Assembly: GCA_039942715.1 (NCBI GenBank)
Contig: JBDVBY010000010.1
Coordinates: forward strand, 1-64,000
From: JABDJX01 sp039942715
Lineage (GTDB): Bacteria; Pseudomonadota; Alphaproteobacteria; Rhodobacterales; Rhodobacteraceae
Direction of reading: 5' to 3'
DNA length: 64,000 nt
Positions 41,098-50,168 of this stretch are shown in pieces. The translations under genes and the position numbers were made by a program. The notes beneath the pieces were generated by a model. The model was not told the DNA's origin, made no database searches, and saw only the letters and a list, made by a program, of their open reading frames with translations. Numbering within the stretch: the first letter of the stretch is position 1; every line of letters begins with the position of its first letter.

Positions 41098-42279
41098 TCA
41101 AGCGGCGAGTTTTTTGCGTTCTTCCAATGCGGCAGCAGGGGGCGCAGCCGAGGCAACGCCCATTGTGGCAAGCGCCTCCTTCGCAGCGGCGACGACCTTG
41201 CGCATCACATGTTCGTCCATTTGCCCGATGCAGCCAACGCGGAACGAGTCCACAACCGTCAGCTTGCCCGGGTATATTATGAACCCTTTGTCTTTCATCA
41301 ACTCGTAAAATCGGTTGAATTCAAACGCAGGATCAGCGGGACAGAAAAAAGTAACAATTATCGGTGATAGCCAGCGGTTGGCCAAAAGGGTTTCAAATCC
41401 AAGGTCGCGCATGCCATCAACCATCACATCGCGGTTGCGGGTGTATCTGGCTCCCCTGCCCGCAACGCCGCCCTCAAGTTCGTGGTGGCGCAGGGCTTCC
41501 ATAAAGGCCGCGACCACATGCGTTGGTGGGGTAAACCGCCATTGACCCGTCTTGTTCATCGTCGCCCATTGCGCTTCGACATCAAGGCTAAGGGAATGGG
41601 CGTTGCCTTTGGCGTCTTCCAATTCGGACTTCAGAGCTATGACAAAACCAAAGCCCGGCACGCCTTCGATGCATTTGTTGGCGGATGAGACAAAGGCGAC
41701 GCATCCCAGCTTTTCAGGCTCCAGTGGGACGGCTCCAAAAGCCGACATTGAGTCTACCAGCAACTTGCGCCCGGCATCCTTTGTTGCTTCGGCTATTTCT
41801 TCGAGCGGGTTCAGAATACCGGACGAGGTTTCACAGTGAATCGCCAGAACATGTGTAATTTCGGGATCGTCCGACAAAATGCGCTCTACTTCGCTGCCGC
41901 GCGGAGGCAGATAGTCACCCTTGTCCAACACAACCTTGGCACGTCCCAGATAATCCATTGTTGAGGCCGCGCGCTGACCATAAGCACCGTTAGCGAGCAC
42001 CAGAACTTTTCCATTTTTGGGAACGAACGTACCTAGCATTGCTTCCACACAATACGATCCCGACCCTTGTATCGGCACGCAATCATACGACTCCGCACCT
42101 GTTCCAATAAGCCCTAGCAGCTTGTCACGCATCTCCCGTGTCATCGCGCGAAAATCGTCATCCCAGCTGCCCCAGTCTTTGAGCATCGCCTGCTTTACCA
42201 CGAAAGAGGTGGTTAGCGGCCCCGGCGTCAGCAAATAGGGTTCACCCAATTCAGGAAGCGGTAACGGCGCGGCGTCCAT
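41098..42279 (-). CDS. phnW: 2-aminoethylphosphonate-pyruvate transaminase (PhnW)
   Basis: A 393-residue class V aminotransferase. YLLTPGPLTTSF at the N-terminus, QGSGSYCVEAML for PLP phosphate, DSMSAFGAVPL and the PLP Lys202 in SSANKCIEGVPGFGF are characteristic of PhnW. It moves the amino group of AEP to pyruvate, giving phosphonoacetaldehyde and alanine. A start at 42321 is open, but AAAGGA lies eight bases before the ATG at 42279, and homologues begin near there. It is the first gene of the eight-gene operon and divergent from a LysR regulator, with an AT-rich shared promoter region. Confidence 0.95.
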   Translation of the reverse strand: MDAAPLPLPELGEPYLLTPGPLTTSFVVKQAMLKDWGSWDDDFRAMTREMRDKLLGLIGTGAESYDCVPIQGSGSYCVEAMLGTFVPKNGKVLVLANGAYGQRAASTMDYLGRAKVVLDKGDYLPPRGSEVERILSDDPEITHVLAIHCETSSGILNPLEEIAEATKDAGRKLLVDSMSAFGAVPLEPEKLGCVAFVSSANKCIEGVPGFGFVIALKSELEDAKGNAHSLSLDVEAQWATMNKTGQWRFTPPTHVVAAFMEALRHHELEGGVAGRGARYTRNRDVMVDGMRDLGFETLLANRWLSPIIVTFFCPADPAFEFNRFYELMKDKGFIIYPGKLTVVDSFRVGCIGQMDEHVMRKVVAAAKEALATMGVASAAPPAAALEERKKLAA

Positions 42280-42324
42280 GGCAGAGATCCTTTGCAGCTT
42301 AGGCAAGGATATACGCACCATTAG

Positions 42325-42387
42325 CCTATATGAAAAATCTTCTTAATCTATTGTTCTATAGGATTTGGTTATATAAAGTTTTCCTAT
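42325..42387. promoter_or_regulatory. phnW-LysR divergent promoter with repeated CCTAT boxes
   Basis: This AT-rich stretch has CCTATA at 42325-42330, TATAGG at 42357-42362 and TCCTAT at 42382-42387. The outer two form inverted repeats with the middle one, and the last overlaps the LysR start codon. TTATATAAAG nearby could be a -10 element. LysR autoregulation with activation of phnW would fit, but no binding is shown. Confidence 0.4.
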
Positions 42388-43249
42388 GCGATATACCCAA
42401 CTCAGAGCCTTTCACAATGTCTCGTTGCATCAGGGGTTTTCCCGTGCGGCTGAGGCAATGAACCAGACACAGCCATCAATCTCGGATCAGGTCAGGAAGC
42501 TAGAACAGGCTAATGACACGCTCCTGTTTCATCGCGAAAACCGTCAGGTACGGCTGACGCAGTCAGGCGAGGATTTGTATCGTTTGACTCGCAAGTTCTT
42601 CGATGTCGAAGAACAGATTGGAGACTTTCTAGACCGCAAGCGCAGTGCAATTTCAGGCAAAATTCGGATCATTGCGGACTCAGCATTGCACATCACTGAA
42701 GCCATCGGAAAGTTCCGCAGAGACCACCCGCAGGTTTTTCTGTCCCTGCACACCGGCAATACAGAAGATGTCTTGCAGCGCCTGCGAAACTATGAGGCCG
42801 AAATCGGGGTAGTGGGTAGCTTCGAACCAGCCCCCGACGTTGACCTGGTTGATCTGGGTTTGTCGCCCATCGTTGCGATTACCCGAAAAGGCTATCTAAA
42901 AAACAAAACGATCACGCTATCTGATTTACAGGCTTATCCCCTTATCTTCCGAGAGCAAGGATCACGCACTCGCGCAAATCTTGAGACTGAAGCCAGGCGT
43001 CACAAGGTACGTCTGAAACCCGCGATTGAAGTAGAAGGCCGCGAGGCCATGCGCGAGATTGTTGCATCAGGAGCGGGCATCGGATTTCTGAGCGAGGCTG
43101 AATTTGGACATGATCAACGTTTGGTGCATTTCCCAATTGTAGGCTTGGGACTTTCCATGTCTGAAGCGATTGTCACGTTGAAAGCCAGACGCGACGTCCC
43201 GATGATCCGCGCCTTCAAGAAAAGCTTGTTGAAAGAACCCGCCGAGTGA
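42386..43249 (+). CDS. LysR-family regulator of the phosphonate genes
   Basis: A 287-residue LysR protein. HTH: LRAFHNVSLHQGFSRAAEAM and QTQPSISDQVRKLEQA. The effector domain (about 90-285) includes GKIRIIADSALHI and SGAGIGFLSEAEFG. It is divergent from the phnW operon and convergent with the AEP importer, a placement like that of LysR AEP regulators in other marine bacteria. Inducer is inferred to be AEP or a product. The CCTAT boxes in the shared region are candidate sites. Confidence 0.9.
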   Translation: MRYTQLRAFHNVSLHQGFSRAAEAMNQTQPSISDQVRKLEQANDTLLFHRENRQVRLTQSGEDLYRLTRKFFDVEEQIGDFLDRKRSAISGKIRIIADSALHITEAIGKFRRDHPQVFLSLHTGNTEDVLQRLRNYEAEIGVVGSFEPAPDVDLVDLGLSPIVAITRKGYLKNKTITLSDLQAYPLIFREQGSRTRANLETEARRHKVRLKPAIEVEGREAMREIVASGAGIGFLSEAEFGHDQRLVHFPIVGLGLSMSEAIVTLKARRDVPMIRAFKKSLLKEPAE

Positions 43250-43274
43250 TCTGACCGAAGCAGTAGTCGGAAAT

Positions 43275-45287
43275 CTAGCTTGTTCGCCAGGCTTGCGTTC
43301 TTCTAAGCAGCTTTCGGGACAAAAGCAGGTGGATGATCCGCGCGGCCGCATTCGTGTAAAAGATCATCATCCCCATGGCTGCCGCAGGCGCAATGTCGCC
43401 CGCGTCATCCATATTCAAGACTGCGATCGACGCCAGCGTTGTTGTTGGCGAATAAAGAAAAACCACAGCAGACACCGTAGTCATGGCGTTGACGAACAGA
43501 TAAATTGATATGTCCAGAATTGCTGGCATGCAGACGGGAACGGTCACGCGACTGAATAACTTCATCGTCGGCTGTTTTAATGACGCCGACACAGATTCAA
43601 ATTCCCGATCCATCTGTTTAAGCGCCGTGACGGCCGTCAGATGCGAAACTGTATAAAAGTGGGTCACGGTGCAAATCACCAGAATCGCGAGCGTGCCGTA
43701 AATGAAATTAAATGGGTTCGCCGGATTATTGAAAAAGAATATATACGCAAGGCCCAACACCATTCCCGGTATTGCCATGGGCAACATGGCAAACATTTGA
43801 AAGATAGCCCTGCCGGTCCCAAATCCGTTAGACTTTTCGACCAGGTAGGCTCCAAAAAAGACAACGCAAGTACCGATGATTGCTGTCAGAAAAGCCAATT
43901 GGATCGAATTCACATAAGATCCCCAACCGCCACCATCCATCCGGTTAAAATCATAATTTTTCAGGCTGAAACTTAAGTCATAGGGCCAAAACTTTATCAA
44001 AGCAGCGTACTGACAGATGGCCAGAATGCCGACAATAAAGATTGCCACAAGCACGCTGTAAACCAAAAAGATATTGTCCATCTTCTTGTTTGGTGTTGGT
44101 TGATATGGAACCGAGCGCGCAGAGAGCGATGCGACTTGCTTTGACTGCACCAGTCTATCGATGGCAAAAGCAAGGATCGCGGGCACGATAAGCACGACCG
44201 AAACAACCGCACCCATTTCAAAGTTTTGCTGACCGATCACCTGTTTGTAAATGTCCACGGCCAGCACATTGAACTGCCCGCCGATCACCTTGGGCAGGCC
44301 AAAATCGGTTATCACCAGGTTAAATACCACGAAAGCCGCCGAAATCAGTCCATAGCGCGCGCCGGGGATAGTCACAGTCCAAAACGTCCGCCAAGGCGTC
44401 GAGCGGAGACTGGTTGCGGCCTCATACAGACGTGCATCTGAGATCGCCAGAGCAGTAGAGATGATGATGAAAGCGTGTGGGAAAGTGAAGAATACTGATC
44501 CGATAACGATGCCGATTGGTCCATATATGCTAGCCCCAAACAGCAGCTCTTTCATGATCCCTTGGTTTCCAAACAGATAGACCAGCGCGATGCCCGGAAG
44601 CAGAGACGGCACCAAGATGGGCGCCATGGCAATCAGTCGGAACACACCCTTAAAGCGCATACAGCTTCTGTTCAGCCCGTACGCAAACCAAAAGGCCAAG
44701 GCGACCGTGATGATTGTGCTTATGACAGCTATGAACAGCGAGTTTTTGATCGAGTTGGACAGCGCGGGCGTCGAGAAGTAGCTGACAAAGTTGCCAAGGC
44801 CCGTCGATTTTACCGGTCGCATCTGAACGCGGCGGAACGTGTTGCTATCTAGTTCCAGCCAATCTGTTCCGGTTTTTAATTCGGACCCAACTAGAAAACG
44901 CCCTGAGTCAGACGTATTCCTGATCCGGTACATAACCGGGCTGCGAAAACTGAAATCGGGAAAGAATTGCGTTAGCCCCATGCGACTGTCGGAGCCAGCA
45001 TTCAGGTCGCCTTGATCAATCACATTCATCTCGACGTTCAATTCCGCAGGCGTCAGGATAGTACCGTCAAATTTTCCATCCTCGTCGCTGACCTGAAGTT
45101 CGTATCCGCTCAAGTCGTATTGAAAGGTTGAAAAGCTCTTTGACAGCATGGCCCACAATGGCAAAACCATTGTCACGAGCAGATATACCGCGATCATTGC
45201 CATCCCAAGACGCATGATAATGTCGTCCCGGCTTAGTCGCCCTTTGACGTTTGGTCCACTTGGCAGAGACGCGGATAAGTCAGCCAT
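43275..45287 (-). CDS. AEP-type ABC transporter, fused permease
   Basis: A 670-residue permease from the ATG at 45287, which overlaps the ATPase stop (TGATG). Two BPD permease halves are present: about 195-400 with the EAA-type loop LYEAATSLRSTPWRTFWTVT, and about 450-665 with DREFESVSASLKQPTMKLFS. A large periplasmic region lies after the first helix (about 50-185). This matches fused iron/phosphonate-type permeases (PhnV/PhnU or AepV/W fused). It would form the channel for the phosphonate bound by the downstream-strand binding protein. Longer starts overlapping the ATPase are unlikely. Confidence 0.87.
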   Translation of the reverse strand: MADLSASLPSGPNVKGRLSRDDIIMRLGMAMIAVYLLVTMVLPLWAMLSKSFSTFQYDLSGYELQVSDEDGKFDGTILTPAELNVEMNVIDQGDLNAGSDSRMGLTQFFPDFSFRSPVMYRIRNTSDSGRFLVGSELKTGTDWLELDSNTFRRVQMRPVKSTGLGNFVSYFSTPALSNSIKNSLFIAVISTIITVALAFWFAYGLNRSCMRFKGVFRLIAMAPILVPSLLPGIALVYLFGNQGIMKELLFGASIYGPIGIVIGSVFFTFPHAFIIISTALAISDARLYEAATSLRSTPWRTFWTVTIPGARYGLISAAFVVFNLVITDFGLPKVIGGQFNVLAVDIYKQVIGQQNFEMGAVVSVVLIVPAILAFAIDRLVQSKQVASLSARSVPYQPTPNKKMDNIFLVYSVLVAIFIVGILAICQYAALIKFWPYDLSFSLKNYDFNRMDGGGWGSYVNSIQLAFLTAIIGTCVVFFGAYLVEKSNGFGTGRAIFQMFAMLPMAIPGMVLGLAYIFFFNNPANPFNFIYGTLAILVICTVTHFYTVSHLTAVTALKQMDREFESVSASLKQPTMKLFSRVTVPVCMPAILDISIYLFVNAMTTVSAVVFLYSPTTTLASIAVLNMDDAGDIAPAAAMGMMIFYTNAAARIIHLLLSRKLLRRTQAWRTS

Positions 45288-46414
45288 CAGCCTGCCTCCG
45301 GCGCAAAAACCATCAAACGTTCGCTTGGCAATTCGATTGTCATGGTCATCTTTTCTGCCAGTTCTAGCCGCCGTACTGCGTTGATCGAGAAATCCGCAAG
45401 AAGCTCCGCACCGCCAAATCTCTCGCTTGCCAAGCGACAACGCCAGAACGAGCCAAGGAATTCCATTTCATCGACCACGACATCGAAAGCATTTTCGGGC
45501 GTTTCGATGATGTCCTCACGTCCCGGCGATCGAGCTCCGTCGCCATGAGGAATAACGTCCTCAGGCCGGATGGCCGCAATCACATTATCACCTTGCTCGA
45601 AACTATGCGGTCGGCAGATCATGGCAGCATCACCAAATTTAACTTTGCCCGTAGCCCCAGCAGTGGCGGGGATTTGGTTCATCTCGCCGATGAAATCAGC
45701 AACAAACAATGTGGCCGGGTCACGATAGATGTCAGTTGGCGATCCCACTTGTTCGATCACGCCGTGGTTCATCACAACAATCCGGTCAGCCATTGAAAGG
45801 GCTTCCTCCTGATCGTGGGTCACCATCACGGTTGTCACACCAAGCTTGCGCTGCAGTTCTTTAATTTCATGTCTCAGATGAACGCGCACCTTGGCATCCA
45901 AGGCTGACAATGGTTCGTCGAGCAAGAGCAGGCCGGGATTCGTCGCAATTGCGCGTGCGAGGGCGATCCGCTGTTGCTGTCCACCAGAAAGCTGGGCGGG
46001 ATACTTGTCACCTTGATCCGGTAGTCCAACAAGTTCCAGTAATTCGGAAACGCGGGATTCGATATCGGGCTTGCTGCGGCCAGTGTTTTCCAGCCCAAAG
46101 GCAATGTTCTTTTTGATCGTCAGGTTCGGGAATAGAGCATACGACTGGAAAACGATGCCGAAATCCCGCGATGACGGCGGCAAATCGGAAACGACTTTAC
46201 CAGCCTGAATTGTCTTACCCTTGGTTTGCAGATCCAATCCCGCAATCGCGCGCAACAACGTCGTTTTTCCACACCCGGACGGGCCAAGAAAGCAGACGAA
46301 CTCGCCTTCCTGAACGTCCAAAGAAATGTCCCTCAGTGCGATGAAATCGCCAAAAGCCTTCCATAGACCTTCGATACTTAGATATGGCTGCTCTACGGCA
46401 GTGGTATCGGTCAC
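45287..46414 (-). CDS. AEP-type ABC transporter, ATP-binding protein
   Basis: A 375-residue ATPase from GTG at 46414, with TAGGGG nearby; a TTG at 46453 is possible but has no ribosome site. Walker A GPSGCGKTTLLRAIAG, signature LSGGQQQRIALARA, Walker B LLLLDEPLSALDA and switch MVTHDQEEAL are intact. The C-terminal part (about 245-370) is a TOBE-type regulatory extension as in PotA/FbpC/PhnT. It energises uptake together with the fused permease, whose ATG lies in its stop codon. A terminator-like hairpin separates it from the binding-protein gene upstream. Confidence 0.92.
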   Translation of the reverse strand: MTDTTAVEQPYLSIEGLWKAFGDFIALRDISLDVQEGEFVCFLGPSGCGKTTLLRAIAGLDLQTKGKTIQAGKVVSDLPPSSRDFGIVFQSYALFPNLTIKKNIAFGLENTGRSKPDIESRVSELLELVGLPDQGDKYPAQLSGGQQQRIALARAIATNPGLLLLDEPLSALDAKVRVHLRHEIKELQRKLGVTTVMVTHDQEEALSMADRIVVMNHGVIEQVGSPTDIYRDPATLFVADFIGEMNQIPATAGATGKVKFGDAAMICRPHSFEQGDNVIAAIRPEDVIPHGDGARSPGREDIIETPENAFDVVVDEMEFLGSFWRCRLASERFGGAELLADFSINAVRRLELAEKMTMTIELPSERLMVFAPEAG

Positions 46415-46463
46415 GTTGCGGCCCCTACCCGGAAAAATGGAATTTTCCGCCAATGGCGGACAG

Positions 46464-46495
46464 AAAAACAGGAGGGCAGAATGACCACCCTCCTG
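46464..46495 (-). terminator. Partial terminator between AEP binding-protein and ATPase genes
   Basis: On the minus strand, CAGGAGGG and CCCTCCTG pair perfectly (8 bp, 11-base loop) followed at once by five T. This would end much transcription after the binding-protein gene and leave a smaller amount for the ATPase and permease. Confidence 0.75.
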
Positions 46496-46508
46496 CTAAC
46501 TTTGGAAC

Positions 46509-47531
46509 TTAGCCCTTAGGCTCGGACTTGCCGTCGTACCGGCTCTGCCATTCTTTCAGTATTTCAGCGCGGTTGTTTGCAGCGAATTCAAAGTCGTTGT
46601 CGATCATTGCGTCCAACAGACCTTCTGGAAAAAACTCGACTGGTTTTGCAACACCCGGCATAGCGACAACGGCATATCCCGTATTATACATTTCCATCGC
46701 TTCTTTCGTTACCGTGAAATCAACCAGTTTCTGGGCTGCTTCAAGATCATCTGTCCCGGCGACGATAGCTGTTGCTTCCATATCCCAACCAACACCTTCG
46801 CTTGGCACAATGATTTCCAGCGGAGCTCCCTCAGCTTTAGATTTCGCGCCGCGGAATGCGAATGACACACCAATAGGGATTTCACCAGCGGCAGCCAGCT
46901 TGCACGGCTTTGAACCCGAATGAGTATATCGCGCAATATTCTCGTGCAATGCATCCATATACTCCCAACCGCCTTCTTCGCCGAACATTTGCAGCCAGCT
47001 TGATACGTCAAGGAAACCTGTTCCTGAGGAGTTTGGGTTCGGCATGATGACGTGGCCCTGATACATTGGATCAGTCAGATCTTTCCAAGATGTCGGTGGT
47101 GTCAGGCCAGCTTTTTCGGCTTCAACGGTGTTATAGCAAACCGAAGCAACCCAGGCATCCATGCCCACCCAAGTCGGTGTGTCGCCCTTATCGACAAATT
47201 TGGGGTCCAACATTTCAACGCCAGCGGGTGCGTATGGCTCAAGCATGCCTTCCGACTTCAAAAGAAGCAGCGAAGTTGCGGCAAGGCCCCAGACTACGTC
47301 AGCCTGTGGATTGTCGCGCTCAGCCAAAAGTTTGGCAGTTACAACGCCCGTAGAATCGCGCACCCAGTTAATCTTGATATCTGGATGGTGCGCATTAAAG
47401 GTCTCGGCATAGCGCGCAAGGTCTTCTGCCTCAACAGCGGTATATACCGTAAGTTCGGTTTCTGCTTGAGCAGCAGTCGCAGCCATCAGGCCGGCGACCA
47501 CCGAGGCAATTATCTTTGACTTATACTTCAT
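46509..47531 (-). CDS. 2-aminoethylphosphonate-type ABC substrate-binding protein
   Basis: A 340-residue periplasmic protein of the iron/AEP class. The signal peptide is MKYKSKIIASVVAGLMAATA with cleavage near AQA-E. ELTVYTAVEAEDL at the mature start, WVRDSTGVVTAKL and NPNSSGTGFLDVSSWLQ are landmarks of the PhnS/AepX family. It should deliver AEP (possibly methylated analogues) to the permease. GGAGGAAACC precedes the ATG. The gene lies 70 bases after the flavoprotein gene on the same strand, and a T-rich stretch in that gap may hold a terminator or promoter. Confidence 0.9.
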   Translation of the reverse strand: MKYKSKIIASVVAGLMAATAAQAETELTVYTAVEAEDLARYAETFNAHHPDIKINWVRDSTGVVTAKLLAERDNPQADVVWGLAATSLLLLKSEGMLEPYAPAGVEMLDPKFVDKGDTPTWVGMDAWVASVCYNTVEAEKAGLTPPTSWKDLTDPMYQGHVIMPNPNSSGTGFLDVSSWLQMFGEEGGWEYMDALHENIARYTHSGSKPCKLAAAGEIPIGVSFAFRGAKSKAEGAPLEIIVPSEGVGWDMEATAIVAGTDDLEAAQKLVDFTVTKEAMEMYNTGYAVVAMPGVAKPVEFFPEGLLDAMIDNDFEFAANNRAEILKEWQSRYDGKSEPKG

Positions 47532-47601
47532 GGTTTCCTCCTTGTTGTCGTCAGTTATTTATTTTTTTTGTGAAAGCAGCGTGACAGAAATTGCCAGCAT
47601 A

Positions 47602-50097
47602 TCAAGCAGCAGGCTGCTGTTTTACCTCCTCGCTTGATACATCGGCCTTCGGTCTTTCGCCTTTTGGATCATACGGAGTTCGAAGATAGGCGTCCGCTTT
47701 CAGCGTTTGTCCGGCCAAATTCACTTCTATCAAAGCGTCTGCTAAAAATTCGCGCGTGATCGGCTCGGGTGTGTGCATGTGACAAAGCGCAACCGACGCA
47801 CCAAAAGTATGGCTGTAGGCTGCAGAGCGCACTTCGCCCACCTCCTGACCATTGCATAGCACGCCTTCGCCGCCCCAAAGTTGCGCCTGCTCGTCGTCTA
47901 AAATCAGTTGCACAACGCGCTTTTTCAGATGATCGGGATCACTTTTCGCGGCAATCAACGCATCACGCCCAAGAAAACCATCAGGTTTGTCCCAGTCGAT
48001 CGCAAAACTCAGGCCTGCCTGAAGCGGTGTAAGGTCAGGCGTCAATTCACGGCTCCAAGCGCGGAATCCCTTTTCAATCCGCAGCCCCTCTAGAGCATAG
48101 TATCCTGCATCGCGAATGCCATGCGCCGCACCTGCCGCCATGATCTCATCATAAACGCCAGCAGCAAATTCGACAGGAACCAAAAGCTCCCAACCCAGTT
48201 CGCCGACGTACGTCATGCGGTTGGCGATGACGGTGGCATAGCCGAGGTCCAGTTTTTGGTGCGTCCCGAACGGGAATTTTGAGTTAGCTAAAGAAGCACG
48301 CGACAAGGGTTGCAACACATCGCGCGACTTTGGCCCCATAACAGACAGCACCGCCCATGCGGCGGTAACATCTGTCAGGAAAGCATGTGCGTCTTCGCTG
48401 AAATTTTTCGAAATCCAATCCGCGTCCCGAACCGACTGAGCCGAACCGGTGACAATCAGAAACTCGTTTGTCTTCAGCCTTAAGACCGTCAGGTCGCTTT
48501 CGTATCCTCCACGCACGTTCAACAATCCGGTGTAGACAGTTTGACCAACCGAGACATCAATATTCGCAGTGCATATCCGATTGAGCTCCCGGGCAGCATC
48601 GCGCCCTTGCACCAATAGTTTCGCGAAGGAACTTTGGTCGAAGACGCCCACACCATTGCGAACAGCTTCGTGTTCGGCTTTCACTGCGTCGTGCCAGTTT
48701 TGGCGACCAAAGCTGTACTCAATGCTCGCATCGGTGTCGCTGGTCGCGAAATAGTTGGCGCGCTCCCACCCCATTTTCGATCCGAACACTGCACCCTTGG
48801 CCGCAAGCCGATCATAAAGGGCCGAACGGCGAAAAGGTCGTGCAGATGTCAGCTCTAGGTTTGGCCATGGCATCGCATAGTGCAAGCCAAGCGTCTCCTT
48901 GACCCGATCATGTAGCCACTGCGGATTATTGTTGAAATCAGCGAAACGCCGAATGTCGACAGCGAACAGATCCATCGTCGGCGCACCTTCGATGATCCAT
49001 TCTGCGAGGGCGCGCCCTGCCCCACCGGCACTGGCAATGCCCATGGAATTGAAACCTGCTCCGACGAAGAAATTCTTCAGATTTGGCGCTTCACCCAGAA
49101 GATAGTTATTGTCGGGCGTAAAGCTCTCTGGACCGTTATAAAACTTGCGCACCCCGGCCTCGGCCAGTTGCGGCACTCGCGTCAAACCGTTTTCCAGCAG
49201 TATCTCAAACTGATCCCAGTCATCTTCCAGCAGTTGAAAGAAGAACTTTTCGGGAATGCCATTCATCGCCCAGGGCTTGGCTTCGGGCTCAAACCCGCCA
49301 AGAACTAGTCCTCCGGTTTCTTGCTTGAAATAGATGTAACCGTCGGGGTCACGCAGGACAGGTAAATCTGGCGTCACGCCTTCGATTTTCTCTGTCACAA
49401 TATACATATGTTCAGCCGAATGCAGCGGCACATCGACGCCACACATCAGACCAACTTGGCGCGCCCACTGGCCGGCGCAATTGATGACCACACGCGTTTT
49501 AATCGTACCCTTGTCGGTCGTCACGCCAGTAACTGACTCCCCATCAGTCAGGATATCCGTCACCTCGACGCCCTCGACAATCGTGGCGCCTTTCATCCGC
49601 GCCCCTTTGGCCAGTGACTGCGTAAGATCGGTAGGATTGGCTTTACCGTCGCCCGGCATCCAAAGCCCACCTTTCAAATCTTCGGATTGCATTACCGGCC
49701 ATTTGGCCTGCGCTTCATTCGGCGTGATCACGTCAACTTCGACGCCCTGCGCGCGGGCCGAAGCTGCGGTGCGCAGAAGCATTGTCATTCGGTCGTCAGT
49801 ACGGGCCACAGTAACCGAGCCGCATTCGTTCCAACCCGTTGCAAGACCTGTTTCTGCTTCGATTTCAGAGTAAAGCTGCGTCGAGTATCGGATCAGCTTT
49901 GTCATCGCAGGGGTAGAGCGAAGCTGTCCCACCAGCCCAGCCGCGTGCCAAGTGGTCCCACAACTGAGTTGCCCCTGCTCAAGCAAGACAACATCCGATT
50001 TGCCAAATTTTGCAAGATGATAGGCGACCGAAACTCCGACTATGCCACCACCAATGATGACATATTCAGCTTGATCAGGCACTTTTGGCGAAGGCAT
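47602..50097 (-). CDS. Dimethylglycine/sarcosine dehydrogenase-like FAD enzyme with GcvT domain
   Basis: An 831-residue two-part enzyme. Residues 1 to about 430 are a DAO-type FAD domain: VIIGGGIVGVSVAYHLAKFG, then GTTWHAAGLVG whose His51 probably binds FAD covalently as in dimethylglycine dehydrogenase. Residues about 450-825 are a folate-binding GcvT/YgfZ-like domain that would pass the removed methyl group to tetrahydrofolate. It could demethylate dimethylglycine or sarcosine from glycine betaine, the TmpAB product, or act on N-methyl-AEP; recurrent FAD enzymes are known in phosphonate clusters. Adjacency to the AEP importer and an upstream 18-bp palindrome support a role here. Substrate is unproven. 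Confidence 0.87.
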   Translation of the reverse strand: MPSPKVPDQAEYVIIGGGIVGVSVAYHLAKFGKSDVVLLEQGQLSCGTTWHAAGLVGQLRSTPAMTKLIRYSTQLYSEIEAETGLATGWNECGSVTVARTDDRMTMLLRTAASARAQGVEVDVITPNEAQAKWPVMQSEDLKGGLWMPGDGKANPTDLTQSLAKGARMKGATIVEGVEVTDILTDGESVTGVTTDKGTIKTRVVINCAGQWARQVGLMCGVDVPLHSAEHMYIVTEKIEGVTPDLPVLRDPDGYIYFKQETGGLVLGGFEPEAKPWAMNGIPEKFFFQLLEDDWDQFEILLENGLTRVPQLAEAGVRKFYNGPESFTPDNNYLLGEAPNLKNFFVGAGFNSMGIASAGGAGRALAEWIIEGAPTMDLFAVDIRRFADFNNNPQWLHDRVKETLGLHYAMPWPNLELTSARPFRRSALYDRLAAKGAVFGSKMGWERANYFATSDTDASIEYSFGRQNWHDAVKAEHEAVRNGVGVFDQSSFAKLLVQGRDAARELNRICTANIDVSVGQTVYTGLLNVRGGYESDLTVLRLKTNEFLIVTGSAQSVRDADWISKNFSEDAHAFLTDVTAAWAVLSVMGPKSRDVLQPLSRASLANSKFPFGTHQKLDLGYATVIANRMTYVGELGWELLVPVEFAAGVYDEIMAAGAAHGIRDAGYYALEGLRIEKGFRAWSRELTPDLTPLQAGLSFAIDWDKPDGFLGRDALIAAKSDPDHLKKRVVQLILDDEQAQLWGGEGVLCNGQEVGEVRSAAYSHTFGASVALCHMHTPEPITREFLADALIEVNLAGQTLKADAYLRTPYDPKGERPKADVSSEEVKQQPAA

Positions 50098-50143
50098 TAG
50101 GCGCAGTTTCCCCAGTCAGCGAACACCAACGACTATCCAACGG

Positions 50144-50161
50144 TTTGCAAAATTTTGCAAA
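50144..50161. promoter_or_regulatory. Perfect 18-bp palindrome upstream of the flavoprotein-AEP importer genes
   Basis: TTTGCAAAATTTTGCAAA reads the same on both strands. It starts eight bases after the DeoR stop and lies 47 bases before the flavoprotein start, where an operator or activator site for the flavoprotein-transporter genes would be expected. The neighbouring DeoR is the obvious candidate to bind, unproven. Confidence 0.65.
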
Positions 50162-50168
50162 GGAAATT

